Part shown: piece after piece, positions 8,282 to 16,530 of the stretch
Layout of the letters: each line of letters begins with the position of its first letter
Numbering within the stretch: position 1 is the first letter of the stretch
Source of the DNA: Dokdonella_A sp049583635
GTDB lineage: Bacteria > Pseudomonadota > Gammaproteobacteria > Xanthomonadales > Rhodanobacteraceae
Length of the DNA: 64,000 nt
Direction: 5' to 3'
NCBI GenBank assembly: GCA_049583635.1
Contig: JBAUWF010000035.1
Location: 1 to 64,000, forward strand
Program-made: the position numbers and the translations under genes
Notes under the pieces: generated by a model
Told to the model about the DNA's origin: nothing
Database searches by the model: none
The model's input: only the letters and a program-made list of their open reading frames with translations

Positions 8282-8568
8282 GGGCGGCGGGCCGTGGGAG
8301 AAAGCCTTTGCTACCCGATGCGGAACCGCAAAGCTGGCCTCAGCCATCCAAGATCTCCGCGACCTGGCTCTTGCCTGCAAATCGACTTGCGCAGGGAACC
8401 CTCGTTCTGAGAGTCTCCACAAACGCTTGGTCTCGCTCAAGCTAGCCGGCTAGTTGTGATGAACTATCGCCATGCATTCTGCCTTTGCCGACCGACGCAA
8501 TGGCAAAGACATGATTGCGGACTGCATCGGCCAACATACGAGACGCAGGCGCGTCAATGGAGAACAGC
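8282..8568. other. Non-coding stretch before the acyl-CoA dehydrogenase gene
   Basis: About 290 bases. A short frame from 8278 to 8445 overlaps the ATPase stop but its product is low-complexity and looks non-coding. CTTTGCC (8483-8489) and GGCAAAG (8502-8508) form a 7-base inverted repeat, a possible operator or hairpin. GGAGA at 8559-8563 is the ribosome site of the next gene. I see no terminator with a T run. Confidence 0.4.
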
Positions 8569-10359
8569 ATGAGCCACTATACCGCTCCGCTTTCAGATCT
8601 GCGTTTTGCGCTGTATGACGTGATCGGCGTCGGTGCGTTGTTCGAACGCCTGCCCGGTTGCTCTGAAGCCACGCCCGACGTGATCGATGCGGTGCTCGAG
8701 GAAGCGGCCCGCTTCACCGGGCAGGTCCTCGCCCCGTTGAATCTAAGCGGCGATCAGCAAGGCTGCCGGTTCGACGCGGCCAGCGCGAGCGTGGCGACAC
8801 CGGACGGGTTCAAGGGCGCCTACGAGCAGTATGTTGCGAATGGATGGCCGGCCCTCACCTCGCCGCAGAAGTACGGCGGCCAGGATCTGCCCCATGTCCT
8901 CGGGGCTGCGGTCAAGGAAATGATCGATTCGGCCAACCTTGCCTGGGGCACCTATCCGCTGCTCTCGCACGGCGCAACCGAAGCCCTGCTGCAGCACGGC
9001 GAGGAGTGGCAACGCGAGGTGTTTCTCAGACCCATCGTGGAGGGCCGCTGGACCGGCACGATGTGCCTGACCGAAGCGCATTGCGGCACCGATCTGGGCC
9101 TGCTCAAGACGCGCGCCGAGCCGGATGCCGACGGTGCCTACCGCATCAGCGGCACCAAGATCTTCATCACCGCCGGCGAGCACGATTTCTGCGAAAACAT
9201 CGTGCATCTGGTGCTCGCGCGTCTGCCGGATGCACCGGCCGGCGTCAAGGGCATCTCGCTGTTCATCGTACCGAAGTTCAAGGTCGGCAAGGACGGAGCG
9301 CTCGGCGAGCGCAACACGCTGGCTTGCGGTTCGATCGAACACAAGATGGGACTCAAGGGATCGGCCACCTGCGTGATGAACTTCGACGCCGCCCACGGCT
9401 GGCTGATCGGCGCGCCGAACCGCGGCCTGCAGGCGATGTTCACCATGATGAATACCGCGCGGCTTGCGGTAGGCATGCAGGGGCTCGCCCTGACCGAACG
9501 CGCGTATCAGAACGCACTGACCTACGCGCGCGAGCGCTTGCAGATGCGTGCGGCGGCAGGCCCGGCTTTCCCTGACCTGCCGGCCGATCCGCTGATCGTG
9601 CATCCCGACATCCGGCGCATGCTGCTGACGCAGAAGGCGTTCGCCGAAGGTGGCCGCGCGCTGGCGCTTTACGCCTACTCGCTGGTCGATATCCAGCACC
9701 GATCAGACGACGCCGGTGAACGCCAGCGCGCCGAGGAGCTGGTGTCGTTCCTGACACCGATCGTCAAGGGCATGCTGACCGAGACCGCCATCGAATGCAC
9801 CTACGATGCGATGCAGATCTACGGAGGACAAGGCTACATCGCCGAACACGGCATCGAACAACTCGCACGCGATGCGCGCATCACCACGGTCTATGAGGGC
9901 ACCACGCAAATCCAGGCGCTCGACCTGCTCGGGCGCAAGGTCATGCAGTTGCATGCGGTCGGCCTCAAGCATTTTCTCGAAGAGATCGCCGCGTTCTGCC
10001 AGACCCACAGCGACAATGCCGCACTCGGCGAATTCATCGCGCCGCTGGCGCTCGCCGCGAAGCAATGGAGCGACCTGACCCGCGAAATCGGCGAGCGCGC
10101 CGCCCGGGATCCCGAAGAGATCGGCGTCGCGGCGGTCGATTATCTGTTCTATTCCGGCTACGTGGCACTCGCGTATTTCTGGGCCAGATCGGTGGTCGCT
10201 GCCGACACTTCCGCGCAATCGGCCACCGTTGGCGAAGCCAAGCGACATACCGCACGCTTCTATTTCGCGCGTATCCTGCCGCGCACCCATGCGCATGCCG
10301 CCGCCATCCGCGCCGATGCCGCCAGCGTGATGGGAATGCCGGACGCCCAGTTCGACTGA
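8569..10359 (+). CDS. Acyl-CoA dehydrogenase
   Basis: FAD enzyme that oxidises acyl-CoA to trans-2-enoyl-CoA. I chose ATG 8569 because GGAGA lies five bases upstream; in-frame ATGs at 8515 and 8557 would add up to 18 residues. The 596-residue product contains the acyl-CoA dehydrogenase N, middle and C domains, including MCLTEAHCGTDLG (family MxLTExxxGSD) and YGGQGYIAEHG followed by the likely catalytic Glu443 in VYEGTTQIQ. A C-terminal extension of about 130 residues is typical of the large FadE5/DmdC-type dehydrogenases. The gene stands alone, with no thiolase or hydratase nearby. Chain-length specificity cannot be told from sequence by eye. Confidence 0.88.
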   Translation: MSHYTAPLSDLRFALYDVIGVGALFERLPGCSEATPDVIDAVLEEAARFTGQVLAPLNLSGDQQGCRFDAASASVATPDGFKGAYEQYVANGWPALTSPQKYGGQDLPHVLGAAVKEMIDSANLAWGTYPLLSHGATEALLQHGEEWQREVFLRPIVEGRWTGTMCLTEAHCGTDLGLLKTRAEPDADGAYRISGTKIFITAGEHDFCENIVHLVLARLPDAPAGVKGISLFIVPKFKVGKDGALGERNTLACGSIEHKMGLKGSATCVMNFDAAHGWLIGAPNRGLQAMFTMMNTARLAVGMQGLALTERAYQNALTYARERLQMRAAAGPAFPDLPADPLIVHPDIRRMLLTQKAFAEGGRALALYAYSLVDIQHRSDDAGERQRAEELVSFLTPIVKGMLTETAIECTYDAMQIYGGQGYIAEHGIEQLARDARITTVYEGTTQIQALDLLGRKVMQLHAVGLKHFLEEIAAFCQTHSDNAALGEFIAPLALAAKQWSDLTREIGERAARDPEEIGVAAVDYLFYSGYVALAYFWARSVVAADTSAQSATVGEAKRHTARFYFARILPRTHAHAAAIRADAASVMGMPDAQFD

Positions 10360-10586
10360 ATCGAGCCGTCCGACGATCGGATGTGAACGCGGCTCCGTGG
10401 CGCGGGGATGCTGCGCGACGGATACACGCTATCGCACGTCAAGTTCCGTAGCTGAAACTGTCGATGCGCTCGTTCCCCTTTCATCTTGCCTGCCTCTTCG
10501 AACGCATCGTCACGCCGCTGTTGCGCGCAGCGAACTGATTCGCGTTCCAAGAAACAGCATTGGCAGGTCGAAGGCAACGCGAATGA

Positions 10587-11858
10587 CTACAAGGTTTGCG
10601 TCGCGCCTTGCGGCGCGTCCTGCGGTTGGGATTCGAGCCGCTGGCGCCGACGCAAGGTCGGGAACATCAACATCCACAGTCCGACCACGACCAGAGTGCC
10701 GACGCCGCCGATCAAGGTCGCGCCGACCGCGCCGACCCAGGCTGCGAGCATGCCCGATTCGAACTCGCCAAGCTGGTTGGAGGTATTGATGAAGATCGAG
10801 TTGACCGCGCTCACCCGGCCGCGGACATCGTCCGGTGTTTCGAGCTGTACCAGCGCGCCGCGAATGACCATGCTGACCATGTCGAACGCGCCGAGCGCGA
10901 ACAGCGCGGCGAGCGACAGCCACAACACATGTGAAAGTGCAAAAATCAACGTTGCGACACCGAAGGCCGCGACCGAGGCAAACATGATCGAACCGACATG
11001 CCGCTGCATCATGTGGCGCGCGAGCCACACCGACACCGCGAGCGCGCCGACGGCCGGCGCCGCGCGCAAGAGGCCGAGGCCCCACGGGCCGGTATGCAGA
11101 ATGTCACGCGCGAAGATCGGCAGCAACGCGGTCGCGCCGCCGAGCAGTACCGCGAACAGATCCAGCGAGATCACGCCGAGCACGACCGGCCGCGCACGAA
11201 TGAACGCGACACCGGCAAACAGCGTCTTCAGCGTCGCCGGCTCGCGCCGCGGCGGCACATGGTCGTAGCGTAAACGCGACATCAGCGCCAGCGATACCAC
11301 ATACAACGCGGCGGCGATGCCGTAGACCACATCGGGGCCGGCCACGTACAGGAATCCGCCGACTGCGGGGCCGGCGATCATCGCAATCTGCCCGGCGGAC
11401 GCATTCAACGCCATCGCGCGCGGCAGGATGCGTTCCGGAACCAGCCCAGGCACCATCGAGACCCGGGTCGGAAACTCGACCGCCTTGGCCACGCCGATCA
11501 GAAAAATCAGTACGAGGATATGCACTTCGCCGAGCCGGCCGAGTGCACTGCCGATCGCGAGCAGCGCAATGGCGATCCATTCGAGTAACTGGCACAACAT
11601 CACGACACGCCGTCGATCGAACTGATCGGCGATATGCCCGCCCGGCAGCGCCAGCAGCAGCGACGGCACGAACTGCACCAGGCCGACCAGACCGAGATCG
11701 AACGCGCGGCCGGTCAGCGCGTAGATCTGCCAACCCACGGCGACCGACAACATCTGGAATCCGAAGCCTGATGCGAGGCGCGCTGACCAAAACTGCAAAA
11801 AGGCAGGATGATGACGCAACGAATCAGCGGCGCCGACGGTGGATGAGTCTTCGGGCAT
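10587..11858 (-). CDS. MFS transporter, EntS/MFS_3-like exporter
   Basis: A 423-residue protein with about twelve hydrophobic helices. The loop between helices 2 and 3 reads GGHIADQFDRRRVV, the MFS motif A. A second copy-like loop and LGEF/GAVGATLIGG segments near the C-terminus fit the MFS_3 group, which includes the enterobactin exporter EntS and macrolide efflux proteins. No siderophore or resistance genes lie next to it, so the substrate is unknown. It follows the metal-uptake genes on the same strand after 210 bases in which I see no feature. The frame is intact, with an ordinary ATG start. Confidence 0.8.
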   Translation of the reverse strand: MPEDSSTVGAADSLRHHPAFLQFWSARLASGFGFQMLSVAVGWQIYALTGRAFDLGLVGLVQFVPSLLLALPGGHIADQFDRRRVVMLCQLLEWIAIALLAIGSALGRLGEVHILVLIFLIGVAKAVEFPTRVSMVPGLVPERILPRAMALNASAGQIAMIAGPAVGGFLYVAGPDVVYGIAAALYVVSLALMSRLRYDHVPPRREPATLKTLFAGVAFIRARPVVLGVISLDLFAVLLGGATALLPIFARDILHTGPWGLGLLRAAPAVGALAVSVWLARHMMQRHVGSIMFASVAAFGVATLIFALSHVLWLSLAALFALGAFDMVSMVIRGALVQLETPDDVRGRVSAVNSIFINTSNQLGEFESGMLAAWVGAVGATLIGGVGTLVVVGLWMLMFPTLRRRQRLESQPQDAPQGATQTL

Positions 11859-12068
11859 GGACTAATTCGGATAAAAGGGCGAATGGTTCGAGGCGCCGGC
11901 CGGACTGACCGACACGCGATCGCGCACCCAGCATGCCACGCGAATCGTCCGTTTGTCGTGAGGGAATCGCAGTGGGAACGAGTTGTTCGCACCTCGATAC
12001 GATTCGCCAGGTCAAACCGGGTACACGTGACTGCGAGGATGCCTGACGGCCGGCGGCCTGTACCGCGG

Positions 12069-12860
12069 TTACCGAGGGGTCGTAACTGCCTTTCCGGCGT
12101 TTCCGCGGCGCACCCGAGGAAGCGCTTGCGCTGCGATACCGCAGGCTGCAAGGGTCCATACGATCAGCGCGCCGCTCGGCAGGTCGAGCACGGCCGACAG
12201 TACGAGGCCGACGATGTAACCGGCGATGCCGATCGCGTAGGCCGCGCCCATGCGCGCCTTGCCATCCATGTTCGACGTCGCGAGCGCCGGAACAATCAGG
12301 CTCGCAAACACCAGATAGACACCGACCAGTTGCACCGACACCGTGATCGCGATCGCGAATACGGCGTAGAACGCAAGGCCGACAAGGCGGTCGCGACGCC
12401 ACGCGAGCAGTGCAAGCAACGCGGCCGAGATCAACGCGGACGGAATCAATTGCGCGAAGTTGACCCAGAGAATCTGTCCAACCAGCAGGTTCTTCAGATG
12501 TTCGCCGCCGTGCGGGTTGTTGGCCAGCAGCAGCAGGGCACCGGTCGCGGCCAGCACGAACAGGGTGCCGATCAGCGGCTCCTGCAGACGCGGCCAGCGC
12601 CGATCGGTAAAGCTGAGCAGTGCGCCGCCGATCAGCGCGGCAGCGGCCGCGGCAAGCTGGACCGCCCACCCGTTCTGATCGACCTCGAAGAACTGGGCCC
12701 CGATGACCCCGAGCGCGGCGACCTGCGCAATGGCAAGGTCGATGAAGATGATGCCGCGCTTGAGCACCTGCTGGCCGAGCGGCACGTGCGTCGCAAGCAC
12801 GATCAGGCCGGCGAGGCCGGCCGGTCCGAGTATCGTGATGTCGAGGCCCGACAGATTCAT
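12069..12860 (-). CDS. Metal (probably zinc) ABC transporter permease, ZnuB-like
   Basis: The 263-residue product has about eight hydrophobic segments and belongs to the ABC-3 permease family, which moves Zn2+, Mn2+ or Fe2+ across the inner membrane. The N-terminal part VPLGQQVLKRGIIFIDLAIAQ is the family signature, containing the conserved ATPase-contact region. Its ATG overlaps the stop of the binding-protein gene by four bases, so the two are coupled. The expected ATPase gene (znuC) is not next to it, nor anywhere in the window, so the energising subunit must be encoded elsewhere. Zinc as substrate is inferred from the binding protein and from a Zur-like site upstream of the operon. Confidence 0.85.
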   Translation of the reverse strand: MNLSGLDITILGPAGLAGLIVLATHVPLGQQVLKRGIIFIDLAIAQVAALGVIGAQFFEVDQNGWAVQLAAAAAALIGGALLSFTDRRWPRLQEPLIGTLFVLAATGALLLLANNPHGGEHLKNLLVGQILWVNFAQLIPSALISAALLALLAWRRDRLVGLAFYAVFAIAITVSVQLVGVYLVFASLIVPALATSNMDGKARMGAAYAIGIAGYIVGLVLSAVLDLPSGALIVWTLAACGIAAQALPRVRRGNAGKAVTTPR

Positions 12861-13771
12861 TTGCCCGCCGGTGTCCGTGCGGCGAGCAGGCGATCGATAG
12901 TATCGTCGTAGAGGGAGAAGAGATCCTTGGCCGCATCGTCGCCACCGACGGTGAACGGCAACGTCACCGCAGGCACGCCGGTGCGCTCGGCGAGCCAGTC
13001 ACCGGCCTTGGGATCCTGATAGGCCGCACTCACAATCGCCAGGGTATTGGAGGACTTGGTGATGTCGATGAGGCTGGAAAGATGGGCGCTGGTCGGCGGT
13101 ACGCCGGGTTTGGGTTCGAGCGCGCCGACCTGGTGCATGCCGAGCCAGCCTTCCAGATAGACCCAGGCTTCGTGATGCACGATCAGGTTGCGGCCCTTTA
13201 GTGGCGCAGCCTGGGATTCCCAGCGTTTGATTGCGGCCATCCAGCGTGCCGAGAAATCCGCGAGAAGCTGCTGATACTTCGTCGCGTTGCCGCCATCGAG
13301 CTCGATCAGTCGCGCGTCGAGCGCCCTGGCGACCGCCAGCATGCGATACGGATCCATCTGGATATGCGGATTGCCGTCGGGATGGATATCGCCGTTGGCG
13401 CGATCGAGTTGGCTCGGTTTGCCGAGCAAGGTCACTTGAGCGTCGGCCATGAAGTAGCCGGCGCCGGCCGTGACCTTGTTGTTGCCGGCCTGGCGCAGCA
13501 GTTGTGGCAGCCAGCCGATCTCGAGTTCCGCACCGGTACACACGACGAGATCGGCGCGACGCACCTTGGCGATCAAGCTCGGACGCGCTTCCACCACGTG
13601 TGGATCCTGCAGCGCGTTGGTGCCGACATCGACATGGATCACGTCGCCGCCAAGCTCATCGAGCATTGCGCCCCACTCGGGTTCGCAGGCAAACACACGG
13701 AGCTCGGCATGCGCCGGCCGTGCGCCGAATGCAGCGAGCAGGGCGATACTGAAAAACAGGATTCGATTCAT
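12857..13771 (-). CDS. Metal (probably zinc) ABC transporter binding protein, ZnuA-like
   Basis: The product of about 304 residues begins with a signal peptide ending RPAHA-EL. An ATG at 13780 would add MSA; the longer frame beyond that is a shadow of the upstream gene. Metal-binding histidines typical of cluster A-I proteins are visible in DPHVVEARPS, HPDGNPHIQMDP and VHHEAWVY. The long His/Asp-rich loop of classical ZnuA is reduced to the short GDIHPDGNPH. The C-terminal region has the family's GAKDLF-like segment (AAKDLFSLYDD). The gene sits between the outer-membrane protein gene (11 bases upstream of its ATG) and the permease gene (4-base overlap). Zn2+ is the best guess, with Mn2+ possible. 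Confidence 0.82.
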   Translation of the reverse strand: MNRILFFSIALLAAFGARPAHAELRVFACEPEWGAMLDELGGDVIHVDVGTNALQDPHVVEARPSLIAKVRRADLVVCTGAELEIGWLPQLLRQAGNNKVTAGAGYFMADAQVTLLGKPSQLDRANGDIHPDGNPHIQMDPYRMLAVARALDARLIELDGGNATKYQQLLADFSARWMAAIKRWESQAAPLKGRNLIVHHEAWVYLEGWLGMHQVGALEPKPGVPPTSAHLSSLIDITKSSNTLAIVSAAYQDPKAGDWLAERTGVPAVTLPFTVGGDDAAKDLFSLYDDTIDRLLAARTPAGK

Positions 13772-13782
13772 GGCCGACATCT

Positions 13783-15174
13783 CTAGAATTTGTGCGCGCC
13801 ATGCGCGCCGAGTGCGGTCTGGTATTGCACGACCACGGTATTGTCGGTGGGTTTGTCGTGGCTCACCTGCAACCGCACCAGACTGAACTCGCTGTTGTGC
13901 CAAGTCAGCATCAGCGTGTTGCGCACCGGGTCGAACGCACTCGCATAAGGTCCGCTTTCATCGGCTCCCCACAGCTTGTCGTAGCGATAACCGGCTTCCC
14001 AGGTCCGGTTGAAGCGATACACGCTTTCGACGTAGAACCCGCGGCGAGTCCCGACCCATGGCTGGCTGAGAAGGCTGTCGAGCGGATCGACATCGGCGGC
14101 GGCCGTGTAAGTCCCGAACGGTGGATCGTAGCGACCGTCGCGTCGATCGATCAGGTATTCGCCGCGCAGAAGCAGACCGCCGTCCTTGAAGTTGCCGTGC
14201 GGCGACCATTTCCAGGTGCCGTCAGCGAGGTACACCTTGTTGTTGCCGCTGAAGCCATCCTCGGCACCGTGGGTATTTGCCTGCAGCACCGACAGGCCGG
14301 CGAACCACGCGTTCTGGATACCGACATCGCCACCCGTGTGCAGGTAAACCGTATGGGCACCGACGCCGCCGTTGGATGCGCCGGCGGTCGGATAGTTTTG
14401 TCCGCGAAACGCTTCGGTGCCGAATTGCAGGAACAGGTCGGTCGGCGCGACCCATTGCAACTGCACACCGTCGTCCCCGTATTGGTTGCCGAGAAACGCC
14501 TGATACGCGAGTGGCCGCACGCTGAAGAAATCGGTATGCGTGTGATGGCTGTTGAGATAACCGATATTGGAATAGAAACGACCGACACGCGCACCGAAAC
14601 CGTTCGGCAACGCGGTCGTGTCAATGAATGCCTCCTCGACGCCGATGTGGTCCTCGCCATCTTCGGTCGACGCGGTCACGGTCAACTGGCCATAGAACTT
14701 GTCGTCAATGTTTGCTGCCAGCGACACCTCGCTCTCGCCGAGCGACAAGCCCTGCGGCAACGGACCCCCCTCTCCCACGATCGGAAAGCCCGGACGCAGA
14801 TAGCTGTTGCCCTCGTTCGAGTGACGCGTGTAGAACCCGTTGAGGATTACGGCGATCGCCGGATTGAATGCGTTGCCGGTGCCGATGCCGGAACCTTGCG
14901 GCGCCTCCGAGGCCGGCACGGAAACTGAGGCGACTTCAGACTGCGCCCGGTCGGCCTTGAGCTTCGCGAGTTCCGCCTGGGCGGCTTGCGCGGCGGCAAG
15001 CGCGGCCGCCGCTTGTGCGCGCAGTTTCTCGCTGTTCGCCTCGAGCGCCTCGATGCGTGCGGCAAGTGCCTGGATCGTCGTGTCGCCGTTGACTGGCAGC
15101 TGGGCCGACATGGCGGGAGCCGTAGCAGCGGCAACTACCGTCATCAGGCAAAGGCTCGCTGCACGTCTTGGCAT
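13783..15174 (-). CDS. Outer-membrane beta-barrel protein of the metal-uptake operon
   Basis: The 463-residue protein has a signal peptide (ending AMSAQ), then an alanine-rich coiled coil at about residues 33-80 (repeated AQAAxAAAQAAQAELAKL pattern), then a barrel-like domain of alternating strands ending in Phe (GAHGAHKF). His-rich stretches such as SHHTHTDFF lie in predicted loops. The coiled coil followed by a barrel suggests a trimeric porin-like organisation, but this is inference. It is the first gene of the operon with the metal binding protein and permease. I infer that it lets zinc or a zinc chelate through the outer membrane. Homologues in Lysobacterales are annotated as hypothetical or porin-like. 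Confidence 0.65.
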   Translation of the reverse strand: MPRRAASLCLMTVVAAATAPAMSAQLPVNGDTTIQALAARIEALEANSEKLRAQAAAALAAAQAAQAELAKLKADRAQSEVASVSVPASEAPQGSGIGTGNAFNPAIAVILNGFYTRHSNEGNSYLRPGFPIVGEGGPLPQGLSLGESEVSLAANIDDKFYGQLTVTASTEDGEDHIGVEEAFIDTTALPNGFGARVGRFYSNIGYLNSHHTHTDFFSVRPLAYQAFLGNQYGDDGVQLQWVAPTDLFLQFGTEAFRGQNYPTAGASNGGVGAHTVYLHTGGDVGIQNAWFAGLSVLQANTHGAEDGFSGNNKVYLADGTWKWSPHGNFKDGGLLLRGEYLIDRRDGRYDPPFGTYTAAADVDPLDSLLSQPWVGTRRGFYVESVYRFNRTWEAGYRYDKLWGADESGPYASAFDPVRNTLMLTWHNSEFSLVRLQVSHDKPTDNTVVVQYQTALGAHGAHKF

Positions 15175-15202
15175 CAGGTTGTCCCACCCGGCACTCAGAA
15201 AC

Positions 15203-15219
15203 GGGATGATATAACGTAA
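15203..15219 (-). promoter_or_regulatory. Candidate Zur operator upstream of the metal-uptake operon
   Basis: Read on the minus strand, GTTACGTTATATCATCC resembles the gammaproteobacterial Zur box (GTTATA-N-TATAAC type). The right portion GTTATATCATCCC keeps most positions of the consensus left half and centre, but its right half is degenerate. It lies about 30-45 bases before the outer-membrane protein start, where a repressor would block transcription. Confidence 0.4.
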
Positions 15220-15285
15220 CCAACAAGACGGTCAATGGAAATCATGTCCCGATGTTGGCAGCTTCTTCACCCGTAGAATCGAACC

Positions 15286-16206
15286 ATGACTGTCGCCTTG
15301 TTCACGCATCCGGCCTGCTTGGATCACAATCCCGGCGTCGGGCATCCGGAAAGTCCGGCGCGACTTGCCGCCGTTCTGCAATCGCTGGACGCGCCGCGAT
15401 TTTCGGCGATCGAACGGTTGGCGGCGCCGCGCGCAACGCTTGAGCAGCTCGCGCACGCGCACGCCCGCACACTCATCGACGACGTGCTGGACAATGCGCC
15501 GGCCGAAGGTCTGCGCCGACTTGACGCCGACACGTTGATGTCACCGGCATCCGCCGAAGCCGCGTTGCGTGCAGCCGGAGCAGTCTGCGCAGCAGTCGAC
15601 GCCGTGCTCGACGGCGATGTCGAGCGCGCTTTCTGCGCCGTGCGGCCACCAGGCCATCATGCGACGCGCGATACCGCGATGGGATTCTGCCTGTTCAACA
15701 ACGTCGCGGTCGGCGCGGCGCACGCACTCTCAATGCATCGGCTCGAACGCGTCGCAATCGTCGATTTCGATGTGCATCACGGCAACGGTACACAGGACAT
15801 ATTCTGGTCCGATGTGCGCGTGCTGTATGCCTCGTCGCATCAGTGGCCGCTGTATCCGGGAACCGGCGCAGTCGACGAGCGTGGCGCCGGCAACATCGTC
15901 AACGCACCTCTGGCGCCCGGTGCCGGCTCGGCCGAGTTCCGCACCGCCTACGACCGAATCATTCTTCCCGCGCTCGACACGTTCGCGCCGCAACTGGTCT
16001 TGATCTCGGCCGGATTCGACGCGCACCGCCTCGATCCGCTGGCCGGTCTCAATCTCGAGGCGGCGGACTATGCCTGGGTCACCGAGCGTCTGGTCGAAAT
16101 CGCCGAACGTCATGCACAAGGCCGCGTGGTATCGAGCCTCGAAGGCGGATACAGCCTCGATGCTCTGCGCTCAGCGAGCGAGGCGCACGTCGCGGCGCTT
16201 TTGTAG
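15286..16206 (+). CDS. Histone-deacetylase-family hydrolase (AcuC/acetylpolyamine type)
   Basis: Zinc amidohydrolases of this family remove acetyl groups from lysine, polyamines or related amides. The 306-residue protein has the full active site: His124-His125 in RPPGHHA, Asp162 and His164 in VDFDVHHGNGTQ, Asp245 in SAGFDAHRLDP, and Tyr289 in LEGGY. Length fits the family. The natural substrate cannot be told. The last 43 codons are present a second time just downstream (from 16288), with the copy missing its stop. The gene runs towards murD2 on the other strand. It is divergent from the metal-uptake operon, with 111 bases between them. Confidence 0.88.
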   Translation: MTVALFTHPACLDHNPGVGHPESPARLAAVLQSLDAPRFSAIERLAAPRATLEQLAHAHARTLIDDVLDNAPAEGLRRLDADTLMSPASAEAALRAAGAVCAAVDAVLDGDVERAFCAVRPPGHHATRDTAMGFCLFNNVAVGAAHALSMHRLERVAIVDFDVHHGNGTQDIFWSDVRVLYASSHQWPLYPGTGAVDERGAGNIVNAPLAPGAGSAEFRTAYDRIILPALDTFAPQLVLISAGFDAHRLDPLAGLNLEAADYAWVTERLVEIAERHAQGRVVSSLEGGYSLDALRSASEAHVAALL

Positions 16207-16498
16207 GTTGGGTTGGGCGTGGCGAAACCCATGCCGTTGGCCTGACAGCGATGGGTATCGCTACGCTCAACCCATCCTGCGAGGCCAATGCCTGGGTCAC
16301 CGAGCGTCTGGTCGAAATCGCCGAACGTCATGCACAAGGCCGCGTGGTATCGAGCCTCGAAGGCGGATACGGCCTCGATGCTCTGCGCTGTTCGAGCGAG
16401 GCGCACGTCGCGGCGCTTTTGAAGGATGGGTTGAGCGTAGCGAAACCCATGCAGTTGGGCCTGACGGCGATGGGTATCGCTACGCTCAACCCATCCTA
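16070..16498 (+). repeat. Tandem duplication of the hydrolase 3' end plus a REP-like element
   Basis: Two near-identical copies, 16070-16278 and 16288-16498, lie head to tail with a period of about 218-219 bases. Each holds the last 43 codons of the deacetylase-like gene followed by a REP-like inverted repeat. Copy 1 ends the real gene with TAG at 16204-16206. In copy 2 the same place reads TTTTGAAGG, so the reading frame runs on and the copy is a detached, start-less gene fragment. The copies differ at only a few positions, including a one-base insertion, which points to a recent event. Confidence 0.85.
16203..16280. repeat. REP/BIME-like inverted repeat, copy 1
   Basis: Arm GGTTGGGCGTGGCGAAACCC (from 16206) faces arm GGGTATCGCTACGCTCAACC (ending about 16271), forming a long imperfect hairpin around a 20-base centre. 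The core GAGCGTAGCGAAACCC is a type of dispersed palindromic repeat common between genes in Proteobacteria. Related sequences occur at 16421-16499 and 63211-63240. Confidence 0.7.
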
Positions 16499-16499
16499 C
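16421..16499. repeat. REP/BIME-like inverted repeat, copy 2
   Basis: GGATGGGTTGAGCGTAGCG (from 16424) pairs with CGCTACGCTCAACCCATCC (ending 16496), an almost perfect hairpin. It is the cleaner of the two copies created with the local duplication. It lies between the convergent deacetylase-like and murD2 genes and could also act as a bidirectional terminator. Confidence 0.75.
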
Positions 16500-16530
16500 G
16501 AAGGGCATCACAACAAACCGCGCGCTTGTG

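Noticed and set aside
8278..8445. A small frame overlapping the AAA ATPase stop
   Set aside because: Low-complexity, no ribosome site, no recognisable features.
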